Shown one piece after another: positions 35,658-46,172 of a stretch of 64,000 bases of DNA; the stretch's first letter is position 1; each line of letters opens with the position of its first letter. Below the pieces are notes generated by a model, which saw nothing but the letters and a program-made list of their open reading frames with translations, searched no databases and was not told where the DNA came from. The position numbers and the translations under genes are program-made. This DNA is from Tsukamurella sputi (GTDB lineage Bacteria > Actinomycetota > Actinomycetes > Mycobacteriales > Mycobacteriaceae), in NCBI RefSeq assembly GCF_007858445.1, contig NZ_VIGV01000002.1, positions 558,001 through 622,000 of the forward strand. Reading direction: 5' to 3'.

Positions 35658-37355
35658 GTGACCGCACTGCAACCCGCGGAGGCCGACGGCGCACCGTCGA
35701 ACGCACTCCGCGACGCCGCGTCCCGCGAGACGCTCGAGGACTACACCCTGCGGTTCGCGCCGCGGAGCTACCGCAAGTGGGGGCCCGCCGTCGTCGCGAC
35801 CTCGGCGCTCGGTGGCATAGCGTACCTGGCCGACTTCGCGATCGGCGCGAACATCGGCATCGCGAACGGCACCGGCAACGCGCTGTGGGGCATCGGCTTC
35901 TTCGCGCTCGTCATCGTGCTGACCGGCTACCCGCTGGCCTACTACGCGGCGCGGTACAACATCGACCTCGACCTCATCACCCGCGGCAGCGGCTTCGGCT
36001 ACTACGGCTCCGTGCTCACCAACGTGATCTTCGCGTCGTTCACGTTCATCTTCTTCGCGCTCGAGGGCTCGATCATGGCGCAGGGCCTCGAACTCGGCCT
36101 GGGCATCCCCCTCTGGCTCGGATACCTGCTGTCCTCGGTGCTGATCATCCCGCTGGTGATCTACGGCATGAACACGCTCGCGAAGCTGCAGGTGTGGACC
36201 ACCCCGCTGTGGCTGGTCATGATGGTGCTGCCGTTCGGGTACCTGCTCTTCAAGCACCCGGAGGCCATCGGCGACTTCTTCGCCTTCGGCGGCATCGACA
36301 CCGCCACCGGCGAACCCCTGCACAAGGGCGTCAGCTTCGCCGGGACCATGCTCGCCGCGGGCGTGTGCCTCTCGCTCATCGCGCAGATCGCCGAGCAGAT
36401 CGACTACCTGCGCTTCATGCCGCCCAAGACGCCCGAGAACTCGCGGCGCTGGTGGACCGCCGTGATCACCGCCGGCCCCGGCTGGGTCTTCTTCGGCGCC
36501 ATCAAGCAGATCGTCGGGCTCTTCCTGGCGGTCTACCTGATCGGGATCACCATCGACAACGCCGGCATCGCCAACCAGCCGGTGCACCAGTTCGTGGAGA
36601 TCTACCAGGACTTCCTCCCGCACTGGCTCGCGCTCACGCTCGCCGTGATCCTGGTGGTCATCAGCCAGATCAAGATCAACGTGACCAACGCCTACTCGGG
36701 CTCGCTGGCGTGGACCAACAGCTTCACCCGCGTCACCAAGACCTACCCGGGCCGGCTCGTCTTCCTCGTGTTCAACGTGGTCATCGCGATCGTGCTCATG
36801 GAGGCGGACATGTTCAGCTTCCTCAACAACCTGCTGAACTTCTACGCCAACTGCGGCATCGCCTGGATCGTGGCCGTCGCCAGCGACATCGCGATCAACA
36901 AGTACCTGCTGAAGATCTCGCCGAAGGTGCCGGAGTTCCGGCGCGGCATGCTCTACAGCGTCAACCCCGTCGGATTCGTCTCGGTGATCGTGGCGGCCGG
37001 ACTCTCCATCGCCGCGTTCTTCGGGCTCCTGGGCTCCGGCCTGCAGCCCTACTCGCCGCTGGTCGCCCTGGTCCTCGCGCTCGTGCTGCCGCCGGTCCTC
37101 GCCATCGCCACCCGCGGCAAGTACTACCTGCGCCGGTCCGACGACGGCATCGACCTGCCGATGTTCGACGAGAACGGCAATCCTTCGGGCGAGAAGCTGC
37201 TCTGCTGCGTGACCGGCGTCGAGTTCGAACGGCCCGACATGGTGGCCTCCGCCGTGCCCGGGCCCGACGGCGAGAAGCAGTACATCAGCTCGCTGGCACT
37301 CTCGACGGACAAGTCCGGCGCACACGTCCTGCCGGCCGATCCTCCGGTCCGGTAG
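35658..37355 (+). CDS. NCS1-family nucleobase/cation symporter (CodB/purine-cytosine permease type)
   Basis: A 565-residue, 12-helix carrier. The N-terminal pattern YTLRFAPRSYRKWGPAVVAT and the later RFMPPKTPENSRRWW and INVTNAYSGSLAWTNSF are typical of the purine/cytosine permease family. After the last helix (near residue 490) comes a 75-residue soluble tail with two Cys (KLLCCVTGVEFERPDM), unusual for the family. The GTG start follows GGAAGGG. Downstream lie formamidase-associated genes, so a nitrogen-rich substrate (purine, hydantoin or allantoin) is plausible. Confidence 0.85.
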   Translation: MTALQPAEADGAPSNALRDAASRETLEDYTLRFAPRSYRKWGPAVVATSALGGIAYLADFAIGANIGIANGTGNALWGIGFFALVIVLTGYPLAYYAARYNIDLDLITRGSGFGYYGSVLTNVIFASFTFIFFALEGSIMAQGLELGLGIPLWLGYLLSSVLIIPLVIYGMNTLAKLQVWTTPLWLVMMVLPFGYLLFKHPEAIGDFFAFGGIDTATGEPLHKGVSFAGTMLAAGVCLSLIAQIAEQIDYLRFMPPKTPENSRRWWTAVITAGPGWVFFGAIKQIVGLFLAVYLIGITIDNAGIANQPVHQFVEIYQDFLPHWLALTLAVILVVISQIKINVTNAYSGSLAWTNSFTRVTKTYPGRLVFLVFNVVIAIVLMEADMFSFLNNLLNFYANCGIAWIVAVASDIAINKYLLKISPKVPEFRRGMLYSVNPVGFVSVIVAAGLSIAAFFGLLGSGLQPYSPLVALVLALVLPPVLAIATRGKYYLRRSDDGIDLPMFDENGNPSGEKLLCCVTGVEFERPDMVASAVPGPDGEKQYISSLALSTDKSGAHVLPADPPVR

Positions 37356-37784
37356 TCAGGACGCGACGGCTCCATCCCCGTCCGACGGTGCCCCGGCCTC
37401 CCCGGTCGGCGCACCGTCGTCGGCGTCGCGCTCCCGCAGGTGCATCAGGATCTCGGCGTGCCCCTGCAGGAAGGCCTTCTCGTCGAGCTTCTTGCGCCGC
37501 ATCCACCCCGTGACCTCGGAATTGCACTTGCTGGCGTTGCACGAGCGGCACGCCGGTACCACGTTCTGCTGGGTGTACCGCCCGCCGCGGGAGATCGGCA
37601 GCACGCAGTCCTTCTGGAAGGGCCCCTCTGCCCCGCAGTACGCGCACACGCCCCACAGTGCGAGGAGCTCGTCCCACTGCGCCGCCGTGAGGTCGTTGTC
37701 GGCGGCGGCCACCCGCTTCGCCCGACGGCGGGCGATCCGGGCCTTGCGGGTCCGCGCGCGTGGCGGAGTCGACTTCGGGGGCAC
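37356..37784 (-). CDS. HNH endonuclease-domain protein
   Basis: 142 residues. The HNH/zinc pattern is complete: CAYCG, then DCVLPISRGGRYTQQNVVPA, then CRSCN, the two CxxC pairs forming the zinc knuckle. The N-terminus is very basic (RARTRKARIARRRAKR) and could bind DNA. The C-terminus is acidic. I start at GTG 37784. Its stop directly abuts the permease stop on the other strand. Such small HNH proteins are common in actinobacteria, often without a known role. No intron, inverted repeats or mobile genes are nearby. Confidence 0.82.
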   Translation of the reverse strand: MPPKSTPPRARTRKARIARRRAKRVAAADNDLTAAQWDELLALWGVCAYCGAEGPFQKDCVLPISRGGRYTQQNVVPACRSCNASKCNSEVTGWMRRKKLDEKAFLQGHAEILMHLRERDADDGAPTGEAGAPSDGDGAVAS

Positions 37785-37864
37785 GGGCTCACGGTACCCA
37801 GTCAAAGCGATACCGATTCGGTAGTTTCCCCTCGGGGACCGGACGAAAGGCCTACGGTCCATTC

Positions 37865-38146
37865 ATGCCTACCTATGAATTCCGCTGCAGCAGTTGCGGA
37901 CCCTTCGACGCCGTCTTCAGCATGCGCGACGTCCCCGCGACCACGGCGTGTCGCTGCGGCGCTCCGGCGCGTCGTGGCATCACCGCGCCCCGCCTCGGCG
38001 CCGGCGCGTCCGGCGCGATGAAGCTGCTCGACGCCACCAAGGCCACAGCGGAACGGCCCGCGGTGGTCGGCGCGCCCGCCGGCCGTCCGCGCGGCGGGGG
38101 CGGCGCACCGTCGAACCCCCTGCACGCACGCCTCCCCCGCCCCTGA
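37865..38146 (+). CDS. fmdB: FmdB-family zinc-ribbon regulatory protein
   Basis: 93 residues. It starts with the FmdB signature PTYEFRCSSCGPFD and a second Cys pair CRCG, forming a zinc ribbon. The rest is a low-complexity Gly/Ala/Pro tail. FmdB proteins are named from the formamidase locus of Methylophilus, where they affect fmdA expression. Here fmdB lies 28 bases before fmdA, in keeping with that role. Confidence 0.88.
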   Translation: MPTYEFRCSSCGPFDAVFSMRDVPATTACRCGAPARRGITAPRLGAGASGAMKLLDATKATAERPAVVGAPAGRPRGGGGAPSNPLHARLPRP

Positions 38147-38174
38147 AACACCCATCCGAAGAAAGGCCCGCTCC

Positions 38175-39430
38175 ATGCCCGAAGTCGTCTTTCCGCTCGA
38201 TTCCAGTAAGAAGTTCACCGACCAGGAGAAGATCGGCCACAACCGGTGGCACTACGCCATCCCGCCGGCGGTCACCGTCAAGCCGGGTGACACCTTCCGC
38301 GTGCACTGCCGGGAGTGGTTCGACGGTGCCATCCACAACGACGACTCGGCCGAGGACATCCTCAATGCGCCGCTGACCACGGTGCACACGCTGTCCGGAC
38401 CCATCGCGGTCGAGGGCGCGAAGCCGGGCGACCTGCTGATCGTCGACATCGTGGACGTGGGCCCGATCCCGCAGGAGGACAGCGGCCCCCTCGCGGGCCA
38501 GGGCTGGGGCTACACCGGCATCTTCGCCAAGGAGAACGGCGGCGGCTTCCTCACCGACCAGTTCCCCGACGCCTACAAGGCGATCTGGGACTTCACCGGC
38601 CACACGGCGACGTCGCGGCACGTGCCGCACGTCAGCTTCACCGGCATCATCCATCCGGGCCTGATGGGCACGGCACCGTCGAAGGACCTGCTGGCGCGGT
38701 GGAACGCCCGCGAGGCCGCGCTCATCGCGACCGATCCCGACCGCGTGCCGCCGCTCGCGCTGCCGCCCGAGCGAACGACGCCATCCTCGGCACCCTCACC
38801 GGCGACGCCTTCACCGCGGCCGCCGCGGAGGCCGCCCGCACCGCGCCGCCGCGCGAGAACGGCGGCAACCAGGACATCAAGAACCTCACGCGCGGCACCC
38901 GCGTCTTCTACCCGGTCTTCGTCGACGGGGCGAACCTGTCGGTCGGCGACCTGCACTTCAGCCAGGGCGACGGCGAGATCACCTTCTGCGGCGCCATCGA
39001 GATGGGCGGCTTCATCGACCTGCACGTCGACATCATCTCCGGCGGCATGGAGACCTACGGCGTGAGTGAGAACGCGATCTTCCTGCCCGGCGGCGACGTC
39101 GGCCCGCGGTACGAGCAGTTCCTCGCCTTCTCGGGCACGTCGGTCACCCTGGACGACGAGCAGCGCTACCTGGACAGCCATCTGGCGTACCAGCGCGCCT
39201 GCCTGCACGCGATCGACTACCTCACGAAGTTCGGCTACAGCCCGGAGCAGGCCTACCTGCTGCTCGGCGCGGCGCCGATCGAGGGCCGCCTCTCGGGCGT
39301 GGTCGACATCCCGAACTCCTGTGCCACGGTGTACATCCCGACGTCGATCTTCGACTTCGACGTGACGCCGGGCAAGGACGGTCCGACCCGGATCGACCCC
39401 GGCCAGGGGGCACCGCGCGCGTCGCGGTGA
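38175..39430 (+). pseudogene. fmdA: formamidase/acetamidase gene with a frameshift
   Basis: The first 197 codons (38175 to about 38765) encode the N-terminal half of formamidase (FDGAIHNDDSAEDIL, IVDVGPIPQEDSGP, HPGLMGTAP). The rest continues in the +2 frame from about 38774 to the stop at 39430 (NGGNQDIKNLTRGTRVFYPV, GDGEITFCGAIEMGG, GYSPEQAYLLLGAAPIEGR). One base appears to be missing between about 38766 and 38773; restoring it gives 418 residues, the usual FmdA length. Both halves are well conserved and end normally, so this is either a very recent mutation or a sequencing error. An intact enzyme would hydrolyse formamide or acetamide to the acid and ammonia. Confidence 0.85.
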
Positions 39431-39443
39431 TACCCGACCCCGC

Positions 39444-39507
39444 ATCCGACGACGGCCGAGCCGCGGAGGCCCGTGAAGGGCTCCGCGGCTCGGCCGCTGC
39501 GTCGGAT
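39444..39507. terminator. large bidirectional hairpin after fmdA
   Basis: ATCCGACG (39444-39451) pairs with 39500-39507, and an inner arm GGCCGAGCCGCGGAG pairs with TCCGCGGCTCGGCC across one bulge. It lies between converging fmdA and a lipoprotein gene and touches the latter's stop codon. Confidence 0.75.
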
Positions 39508-39905
39508 CAGTGCGGGATCGGCAGGCCGGGCGGGATGGTGATGGTGCGCGGCGCGCCCGGAGGCAGATCGATGCCCGGAGGAATGACCACCGTCGTCGGG
39601 TAGGGCTGCTGCGTGGTGGTCGGGGCGACGGTGGTGGTCTCCGCCGTCGGGTACGCCGTGGCGGGCGGTGTGTACGGCGCGGTGTACGGCTGCTGCGGCG
39701 GCACCGCGCCCGTCGTGGGTGCGGTCGTGGTGGCGGCAGCCGAGGAGGCGCTCGCCGACGCGGACACCGAGCTGGACGGCGCGCTCTGCGTCGCGGACGG
39801 GTTCACGGTGAACGAGGGAACCGATTCGGGGGCCGACGGGGCGCAGGCGACGGCCGCGCCGCAGGCCGCGACGACGGCCGCACCGGCGAGAGTCCGGCGG
39901 AGCAT
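39507..39905 (-). CDS. Ser/Thr/Pro-rich putative lipoprotein
   Basis: 132 residues. The N-terminus LRRTLAGAAVVAACGAAVAC gives a signal peptide with two possible lipobox cysteines (VAAC or AVAC). The rest is low-complexity Ser/Ala, then Thr/Pro with PYTAPYTPPATAYP, then a Pro-rich end (PPGIDLPPGAP), consistent with an extended cell-wall-spanning stalk. No domain recognised. I chose ATG 39905 because it places the signal peptide correctly; longer starts add a stretch without charge or hydrophobic pattern. Confidence 0.6.
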   Translation of the reverse strand: MLRRTLAGAAVVAACGAAVACAPSAPESVPSFTVNPSATQSAPSSSVSASASASSAAATTTAPTTGAVPPQQPYTAPYTPPATAYPTAETTTVAPTTTQQPYPTTVVIPPGIDLPPGAPRTITIPPGLPIPH

Positions 39906-39977
39906 GGTCGTGCTCGTAATCACAGTGAATGCCATATGCAACATCCGATCGTATTCGGCCGCGCAATGCAAGCCCGG

Positions 39978-41333
39978 TCACGCCGGCGCGGTGCCCACCC
40001 GCTCCCACCGGTCCCCCTGGAAGCGCAGCACCACCGCGGCGCACCGCAGCACCATGAACGCCGCGAGGCCGGACCAGATCCCCGCCAGGCCCCAGCCGAG
40101 TGCGTAGGAGAGCCAGATCAGCGGCAGGAAGCCGACGAGCGCCGCCGCCATCGTCGCCGTCCGCAGGTAGGCGGCGTCGGAGGCGCCCAACAGTACACCG
40201 TCGAGCGCGAAGACCACGCCCGCGATCGGGATCATCCCCACCAGGAACCACCACGGAACCGCCAGCGCGTCGAGCACCGCGGGATCGGAGGTGAAGACGC
40301 GTGGAAGCGTGCCGTGGAGCGCGGCGAGGCCGGTGGCGATGACCACGGCGAAGAGCGTCGACCACGCGGTCACGCGGCGTCCCAGGGAGCGTGCCGCAGT
40401 GGCGTTCCCACTGCCCAGCGCCGCGCCCACCAGCGTCTGGGCCGCGATCGCGAGCGAATCCAGCACGAGCGCCACGAAGTTCCACAGCTGCATCGCGATC
40501 TGGTGCGCGCCCACGTACTGGGCGCCCGTCCGCGCCGCGACGGCGCCGGCGGAGACGAAACAGACCTGGAAGGACAGGCTGCGAACGATCAGGTCGCGCC
40601 CGAGCACCAACTGGGCGCGGATCAGCGCGGGCCGGGGCCGCAGCTCCGCGACGGAGCCGCCGGGACCGCCGCCCGCGGCGCGGACGACCGCGCCGAGGAA
40701 GAGCATGCCGCTCACGATCTGGCCGGTCAGGTTCGCCCACGCGGATCCGAGCAGTCCCAGTGCGGGCGCGCCGCCCCAGCCGAAGACCAGGACCGGGCAC
40801 GCCACCGTCGACAGGCCCAGCCCCACCAGGACGAAGACGAGCGGGGCACGGGGTCGTTGCACGCCGCGCAGCCACCCGTTCCCGGCCATCGTGACCAGGA
40901 TCAGCGGGATGCCGAAGGACGCCACCCGGAGCCAGGACTCGGCGGCCGTCGCGATCTCCTCGCGACCGGCGACCGCCCTCGTCACCGGACCCGCGAAGCC
41001 CTGGACGAGCGCCAGCAGCACGCCGCCGACGACCAGCGCGATCCACGTCGCCTGCACGCCCTCGACGACGGCACCGTCGGGATCGCCGGCGCCGAACCTG
41101 CGGGCGGACCGCGAGGTGGTGCCGTAGGAGAGGAAGGTGAGCTGCGTGGAGACGGTGGCCAGGATCAGTCCACCCACCGCGAGGCCGGCCAGCGGCAGCG
41201 CTCCGAGGCGGCCGATGACGGCCGTGTCCCACAGCAGGTAGAGGGGCTCGGCGGCGAGCACCCCGAGCGCCGGCAGCGCCTGCCCGACGATGCGGCGGCC
41301 GAGCCCGGCGGGCACGGCGGCGGTCTCGGTCAT
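39978..41333 (-). CDS. dinF: MATE-family transporter DinF
   Basis: A 451-residue, 12-helix MATE protein (ALPALGVLAAEPLYLLWDTAVI in TM1; AHQIAMQLWNFVALVLDSLA in TM7). M. tuberculosis has DinF (Rv2836c) directly after the nrnA gene, the same order as here, which supports the name. The ATG lies 10 bases after the nrnA stop, making it the last gene of the DUF503-rbfA-nrnA-dinF run. Substrate unknown; DinF-type MATEs can export drugs or organic acids. Confidence 0.88.
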   Translation of the reverse strand: MTETAAVPAGLGRRIVGQALPALGVLAAEPLYLLWDTAVIGRLGALPLAGLAVGGLILATVSTQLTFLSYGTTSRSARRFGAGDPDGAVVEGVQATWIALVVGGVLLALVQGFAGPVTRAVAGREEIATAAESWLRVASFGIPLILVTMAGNGWLRGVQRPRAPLVFVLVGLGLSTVACPVLVFGWGGAPALGLLGSAWANLTGQIVSGMLFLGAVVRAAGGGPGGSVAELRPRPALIRAQLVLGRDLIVRSLSFQVCFVSAGAVAARTGAQYVGAHQIAMQLWNFVALVLDSLAIAAQTLVGAALGSGNATAARSLGRRVTAWSTLFAVVIATGLAALHGTLPRVFTSDPAVLDALAVPWWFLVGMIPIAGVVFALDGVLLGASDAAYLRTATMAAALVGFLPLIWLSYALGWGLAGIWSGLAAFMVLRCAAVVLRFQGDRWERVGTAPA

Positions 41334-41343
41334 GCGGGTCCCG

Positions 41344-42285
41344 TCAGACCCGCGCGAGGAAGGCGGACACCACGTCGTCACCGGTACCGGTGGCGGAGTA
41401 GCCCGCGGCGAGCCGGTGGCCACCGCCGCCGAATCCGCGCGCGAGTTCCGAGACGTCGAGATCCGTGCGGGCCCGCAGCGAGGCGGACCACTCACCGCTG
41501 TCGCTCTCCTTGAACAGCGCCGCGACCTCGCAGTCCTCCGCCGTGCGCAGCAGGTCGATGAGCGACTCCGCAGCGTCCCAGCCCAGCGGGCCGCGATCGA
41601 CGGCACGGCACACCGCGTAGACGGCGCCACGGCCGCCGAAGGCCTCGGGCACCGCCTTCGCGGACCCGAGCACCGCCGCGACCATCGAGAACCAGGCGCG
41701 GGGATGGCTGTCGAGGAGGTCCCGGGCGAGTGCGCGTCCCTGCGCACCCGCGGCGAGGAGCCGCCCCGCCATGACGTGACCGGCGGGTGTCGACCAGCGG
41801 AACGATCCGGTATCGGTGACCAGGCCCGCGTACAGGCAGTCGGCCGTTCCCGGATCCAGCTCGGCACCGAGCGCGTCGATCACCGCGAGCACCAGCTCGG
41901 TGGTGCAGTTCGCCGCGGGGTCGACCAGGTCGACGGTGCCGAAACCGGGATTCGTCGCGTGATGGTCGATGACCACCCGGACGGGGTGGGCGTTGAAGGA
42001 CTCCTCGAGTCCGGCGAGCCGCTCCGCGCTGGCGCAGTCGACCGCCACGGCGACGTCCGCGTCGGCGAGCGGCGCTCCGAAGTCGTCGACGCCGGGGAGC
42101 CCGCCGATGCCCGACGGCAGGGCCGGGCCCGGATGGCTCACGCTCACCTCGACGCCGCGGGCGCGCAGGACACGGGCCAGCCCCAGACCGGAGCCCAGAG
42201 TGTCCGCATCAGGACGCACGTGGCAGTACACCGCCACGCGGCGCGCACCGTCGAGTGCCGCCGCAACGGCAGCGGCATCGGTCAC
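41344..42285 (-). CDS. nrnA: DHH/DHHA1 phosphoesterase (NrnA / c-di-AMP phosphodiesterase type)
   Basis: 313 residues. The DHH domain shows [12 protein letters not shown] near residue 22, VAVDCASAE and IDHHATN, the Mn ligands. The DHHA1 domain has [15 protein letters not shown]. The mycobacterial equivalent (Rv2837c) degrades nanoRNA and dephosphorylates pAp, and acts on c-di-AMP/pApA. The GTG start overlaps the rbfA stop (GTGA), so it is translated together with a ribosome-maturation factor. Confidence 0.93.
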   Translation of the reverse strand: MTDAAAVAAALDGARRVAVYCHVRPDADTLGSGLGLARVLRARGVEVSVSHPGPALPSGIGGLPGVDDFGAPLADADVAVAVDCASAERLAGLEESFNAHPVRVVIDHHATNPGFGTVDLVDPAANCTTELVLAVIDALGAELDPGTADCLYAGLVTDTGSFRWSTPAGHVMAGRLLAAGAQGRALARDLLDSHPRAWFSMVAAVLGSAKAVPEAFGGRGAVYAVCRAVDRGPLGWDAAESLIDLLRTAEDCEVAALFKESDSGEWSASLRARTDLDVSELARGFGGGGHRLAAGYSATGTGDDVVSAFLARV

Positions 42286-42752
42286 CGTGCGTCCCCGGCC
42301 GATTCGTCGCCCGGATCCTCGTCGTCGTCGTGCTTGTACGGGTCCGCCTCGCCCGCGGGCTTCGCGGTGGCCGCCACGGCGGCGACGCGCTCGTCCTGCT
42401 CGCGGGCCTTGGCGAGCAGCGCCTCCATGTTCGCGACCGCCGCGGGCACACCGTCGAGCTCGAAGCGCAGCGTGGGGGTGAACCGCACGCCCGTGCCCGC
42501 ACCGACTTTGCTGCGGAGCTGCCCCCGGGCCTTCTCCAGGCCGGCGGCGGCCGCCTCGTAGTCCGGCTCGACGTCGAGCGTCGGCCCCATGACGGTGTAG
42601 AAGACGGTCGCGTCGTGCAGATCGTTCGTCACGCGGGTGTCGGTCACCGTCACGTAATCGAGCCGCGGGTCCTTGATGTCGTGCTCGATCGCGGTCGCGA
42701 CGATGGTCCCGATCCGCTTGGCGAGCCGAGCGGCCCGTGCGGGGTCAGCCAT
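42282..42752 (-). CDS. rbfA: ribosome-binding factor A
   Basis: 156 residues. The KH-like core runs from [16 protein letters not shown] to [11 protein letters not shown]. It helps 30S maturation by binding near helix 1 of 16S rRNA and is needed in the cold. The C-terminal 45 residues are acidic and probably disordered ([14 protein letters not shown]). GGGAGGAC lies 5 bases before the ATG. The stop overlaps the nrnA start. Confidence 0.95.
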   Translation of the reverse strand: MADPARAARLAKRIGTIVATAIEHDIKDPRLDYVTVTDTRVTNDLHDATVFYTVMGPTLDVEPDYEAAAAGLEKARGQLRSKVGAGTGVRFTPTLRFELDGVPAAVANMEALLAKAREQDERVAAVAATAKPAGEADPYKHDDDEDPGDESAGDAR

Positions 42753-42865
42753 GGCCAGTCCTCCCTGTACGTGGAACGAAGAATTCATCGGACGGTGTGT
42801 CACCGATGGAGTAGCGAGCATATCCCGGTGCGGTGGGATCGCGTCGGCACCTGCGTCGAGGACGC

Positions 42866-43156
42866 TCAATCCTCGGGACCGAAGAGCCGCCGCCGCACCG
42901 ACAACAGCTCGATCTCGGGACGCGCGGCGACGGTGCGCTCGCACCGGTCGAGGATCTCGACCACGTGCGCGTGGTCCGGACCGACGACGCCGACTCCGAG
43001 GACGGCGCGCCGGTGCAGGTCCTGCTCACCGACCTCGGCCGCGCTGACGGAGAACCGTCGCAACTCGGCGAGGATCGGCTTGATCACGGACCGCTTGTGT
43101 TTGAGCGAATGCACATCGCCCAGCAGGAGATCGAACTCCAGTGCACCTAGGAACAT
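42866..43156 (-). CDS. DUF503 (YlxP-like) protein
   Basis: A 96-residue ferredoxin-like-fold protein. The block [20 protein letters not shown] is the family signature. DUF503 genes commonly sit between infB and rbfA in Gram-positives, as here; Bacillus YlxP binds ribosomes. M. tuberculosis lacks it at this locus. It follows the hairpin after infB, so it may begin a separate transcript with rbfA-nrnA-dinF. Confidence 0.85.
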   Translation of the reverse strand: MFLGALEFDLLLGDVHSLKHKRSVIKPILAELRRFSVSAAEVGEQDLHRRAVLGVGVVGPDHAHVVEILDRCERTVAARPEIELLSVRRRLFGPED

Positions 43157-43196
43157 CGTTCGGGCCAACCCGGCCCTGGGGATGAAGGAGTCCCCG

Positions 43197-43222
43197 GGGC
43201 CGGGTGCTGGTGCACCCGGCCC
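43197..43222 (-). terminator. hairpin after infB
   Basis: An 11-bp perfect stem GGGCCGGGTGC (43197-43207 with 43212-43222) and a 4-base loop lie 11 bases past the infB stop. It separates the nusA-infB and DUF503-dinF transcription blocks; no U tract is visible. Confidence 0.6.
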
Positions 43223-43233
43223 GGGACCCGTGA

Positions 43234-46044
43234 CTAATCGCGCGGCTTCTCGACCAGCTCGTAGGTCTCGATGACGTCGCCGACCTTGATGTCCGAGTAC
43301 GAGAGCGTCAGACCGCATTCGTAGCCCTCGCGGACCTCGGTCGCGTCGTCCTTCTCGCGCTTGAGCGAGGTGACCGTGAGGTTCTCGGCCACCACCGTCG
43401 AATCGCGCAGCAGGCGGGCCTTCGCGTTGCGGCGCATGATGCCCGACTGGACCATGCAACCCGCGATGTTGCCCACCTTGGACGACTTGAAGATCGCGCG
43501 GATCTCGGCCTGGCCGAGCTCCTTCTCCTCGTAGACCGGCTTGAGCATGCCCTTGAGCGCGGCCTCGACCTCGTCGATCGCCTGGTAGATCACCGAGTAG
43601 TACCGGATCTCCACACCCTCGCGGTTGGCGAGCTCCGTGGCCTTGCCCTCCGCGCGGACGTTGAAGGCGATGATGATCGCGTTCGACGCCGACGCCAGGT
43701 TGACATTGGTCTCGGTGACGCCACCGACACCGCGGTCGATGACGCGCAGCTGCACCTCGTCGTCGATCTCGATGCCGAGCAGGGCCTCCTCGAGGGCCTC
43801 GACGGTACCGGAGTTGTCGCCCTTGAGGATGAGGTTGAGCTGGCTCGTCTCCTTGAGCGCGGCATCCAGATCCTCGAGCGAGACGCGCTTGCGCGAGCGG
43901 GCCGCCAGGGCGTTGCGCTTGCGCGCCGCGCGCCGGTCGGCGATCTGCCGGGCGATGCGGTCCTCATCGACCACGAGCAGGTTGTCGCCTGCACCGGGGA
44001 CCGACGTGAAGCCGATGACCTGGGCCGGACGCGACGGGGTCGCCTCCGTGATGTCGTCGCCGTTCTCGTCGACCATGCGTCGGACGCGGCCGTAGGCGTC
44101 GCCCGCCACGATCGAGTCGCCGACCCGCAGCGTGCCGCGCTGGATCAGCACGGTGGCCACGGGGCCGCGGCCGCGGTCGAGGTGCGCCTCGATGGCCACC
44201 CCCTGCGCGTCCATGTCGGGGTTCGCCCGCAGGTCGAGCGAGGCGTCGGCCGTCAGCAGCACCGCTTCGAGCAGCGCCTCGACGTTCGTGCCCTGCTTCG
44301 CGGAGATGTCGACGAACATCGTGTCGCCGCCGTACTCCTCGGGGATCAGGCCGTACTCGGTGAGCTGGCCGCGGATCTTCTCCGGCTGCGCGCCCTCCTT
44401 GTCGATCTTGTTCACCGCCACGACGATCGGCACGTCGGCCGCCTGCGCGTGGTTGATGGCCTCCACCGTCTGCGGCATGACGCCGTCGTCGGCCGCGACC
44501 ACGAGGATCGCGAGGTCGGTGGCCTTCGCACCGCGGGCACGCATGGCGGTGAACGCCTCGTGACCCGGGGTGTCGATGAACGTGATCAGGCGCTCGTTGC
44601 CCTCGAGCTCCGTGAGCACCTGGTAGGCGCCGATGTGCTGCGTGATGCCGCCGGCCTCGCCCTCGCGGACGTTGGCCTTGCGGATCGTGTCGAGCAGTCG
44701 GGTCTTACCGTGATCGACGTGACCCATGACGGTGACCACCGGCGGACGGTACTCGAGGTCCTCCTCGCCGCCCTCGTCCTCGCCGTAGGTGAGGTCGAAG
44801 CTGTCGAGCAGCTCGCGGTCCTCGTCCTCGGGGCTGACGACCTGGACGACGTAGTTCATCTCCTCGCCCAGCAGCACGAGGGTCTCCTCGTTCACCGACT
44901 GAGTGGCGGTGACCATCTCGCCCAGGTTGAACAGCGCCTGGACCAGCGACGCCGGGTTCGCGTCGATCTTCTCGGCGAAATCGCTCAGCGACGCGCCGCG
45001 GGCGAGACGGATCGTCTCGCCGGCGCCGCGCGGCAACCGGACGCCACCGGCGATCGGCGCCTGCATGTTCTCGTACTCGGCGCGTTTCGCCCGCTTCGAC
45101 TTACGGCCACGACGCGGGGCGCCACCGGGACGACCGAAGGCACCCGCGGTGCCGCCGGGACGGCCACGACCGCCGCCGCCACCGGGACGACCGCGGAAAC
45201 CACCTGCGGGAGCACCAGTACCGGTACCGCCGCCGGGCCCACCGCGGTAGCCGCCACCGCCACCGGGACGCCCACCGGGCCCGCCGCGGCCACCGGGGCC
45301 GGGACGGCCCTGAGCGGCCGGACGCGCCGCCCGCGCGGGCATCGCACCCGGGTTCGGGCGCGGGGGCATGCTGCCGGGGGTCGGACGCGGGCCACCGGGA
45401 CCGGCCGCGGGACGACCGCCCTGCGGACGGGGACCACCCTGGCCGGGAGCCGGACGGGCGCCGCCCTGCGGACGAGGACCGCCCTGGCCGGGAGCCGGAC
45501 GGGCGCCGCCCTGCGGGCGCGGGCCACCGGGGCCCGGCTGCGGACGGGGCGCGCGCTCGACGGGAGCCTGCGAGGAGAACGGGTTGTTGCCCACCTTCGG
45601 CGTGCGCGGGCCGGGCTTGGGGCCGGCCGGACGCGGTGCCGGGCGTGCGGCGGGAGCCGCGGGGCGCGCCTCGGGCGCCGACGGTGCGGCGCTCGCGGCG
45701 GGAGCCGCCGGTGCGGCGGGCTCCGGAGCCGGCTCGGGCGCGGCCGGCGCCGCGGGGCGCGGGCCGGGTCGAGCCGAGGTCGGACGGGGTGCATCCGCGG
45801 CGGGCGCCGACGGTGCGGGGGTGCTCGCGGCCGCGGGGCCGGGCTTACGTGCCGGTGCGGGGCCCGGCTTGGCGGAGTCGGACTTCGATCCGTACGACTC
45901 GCGCAGGCGTCGCGCGACGGGTGCTTCCACCGTCGACGACGCGGACTTCACGAACTCGCCCTGCTCACTGAGCCGTGCGAGAACTTCCTTGCTGGTGACA
46001 CCGAGTTCTTTAGCCAACTCGTGCACGCGGGCCTTGCCTGCCAC
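43234..46044 (-). CDS. infB: translation initiation factor IF-2
   Basis: 936 residues. It has a short IF2-N helix domain ([20 protein letters not shown]) and then about 290 residues of Pro/Ala/Gly/Arg-rich low complexity. The GTPase follows, with G1 GHVDHGKT, G3 DTPGHEAF and G4 NKID, then the two beta barrels and the fMet-tRNA-binding C domain. It delivers initiator tRNA to the 30S and promotes subunit joining. The start is GTG 46044 with GAGGAG upstream; the frame is open 11 codons further but that segment is not conserved. The long linker contains Gly-rich repeats typical of mycolata. Confidence 0.96.
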   Translation of the reverse strand: MAGKARVHELAKELGVTSKEVLARLSEQGEFVKSASSTVEAPVARRLRESYGSKSDSAKPGPAPARKPGPAAASTPAPSAPAADAPRPTSARPGPRPAAPAAPEPAPEPAAPAAPAASAAPSAPEARPAAPAARPAPRPAGPKPGPRTPKVGNNPFSSQAPVERAPRPQPGPGGPRPQGGARPAPGQGGPRPQGGARPAPGQGGPRPQGGRPAAGPGGPRPTPGSMPPRPNPGAMPARAARPAAQGRPGPGGRGGPGGRPGGGGGYRGGPGGGTGTGAPAGGFRGRPGGGGGRGRPGGTAGAFGRPGGAPRRGRKSKRAKRAEYENMQAPIAGGVRLPRGAGETIRLARGASLSDFAEKIDANPASLVQALFNLGEMVTATQSVNEETLVLLGEEMNYVVQVVSPEDEDRELLDSFDLTYGEDEGGEEDLEYRPPVVTVMGHVDHGKTRLLDTIRKANVREGEAGGITQHIGAYQVLTELEGNERLITFIDTPGHEAFTAMRARGAKATDLAILVVAADDGVMPQTVEAINHAQAADVPIVVAVNKIDKEGAQPEKIRGQLTEYGLIPEEYGGDTMFVDISAKQGTNVEALLEAVLLTADASLDLRANPDMDAQGVAIEAHLDRGRGPVATVLIQRGTLRVGDSIVAGDAYGRVRRMVDENGDDITEATPSRPAQVIGFTSVPGAGDNLLVVDEDRIARQIADRRAARKRNALAARSRKRVSLEDLDAALKETSQLNLILKGDNSGTVEALEEALLGIEIDDEVQLRVIDRGVGGVTETNVNLASASNAIIIAFNVRAEGKATELANREGVEIRYYSVIYQAIDEVEAALKGMLKPVYEEKELGQAEIRAIFKSSKVGNIAGCMVQSGIMRRNAKARLLRDSTVVAENLTVTSLKREKDDATEVREGYECGLTLSYSDIKVGDVIETYELVEKPRD

Positions 46045-46172
46045 TCTTCTCCTCAAATGTGAGGTCGAGGGCATCACTGGTCCCGCCGACCTCGGTTAGT
46101 TACTCCGATTGCCGTTCATCGCTGGTGCTTCACGGTGTGCTCATGTCTTCAGCTCGATTCCTTCATCTCCGA

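Noticed and set aside
37356-37784. HNH gene as part of a mobile intron or element
   Set aside because: No intron core, transposase, inverted repeats or target duplication is visible nearby, and both flanking genes are whole at this junction.
38760-38780. Programmed ribosomal frameshift in fmdA
   Set aside because: No slippery heptamer or following stimulatory hairpin is evident, and FmdA is not known to use one.
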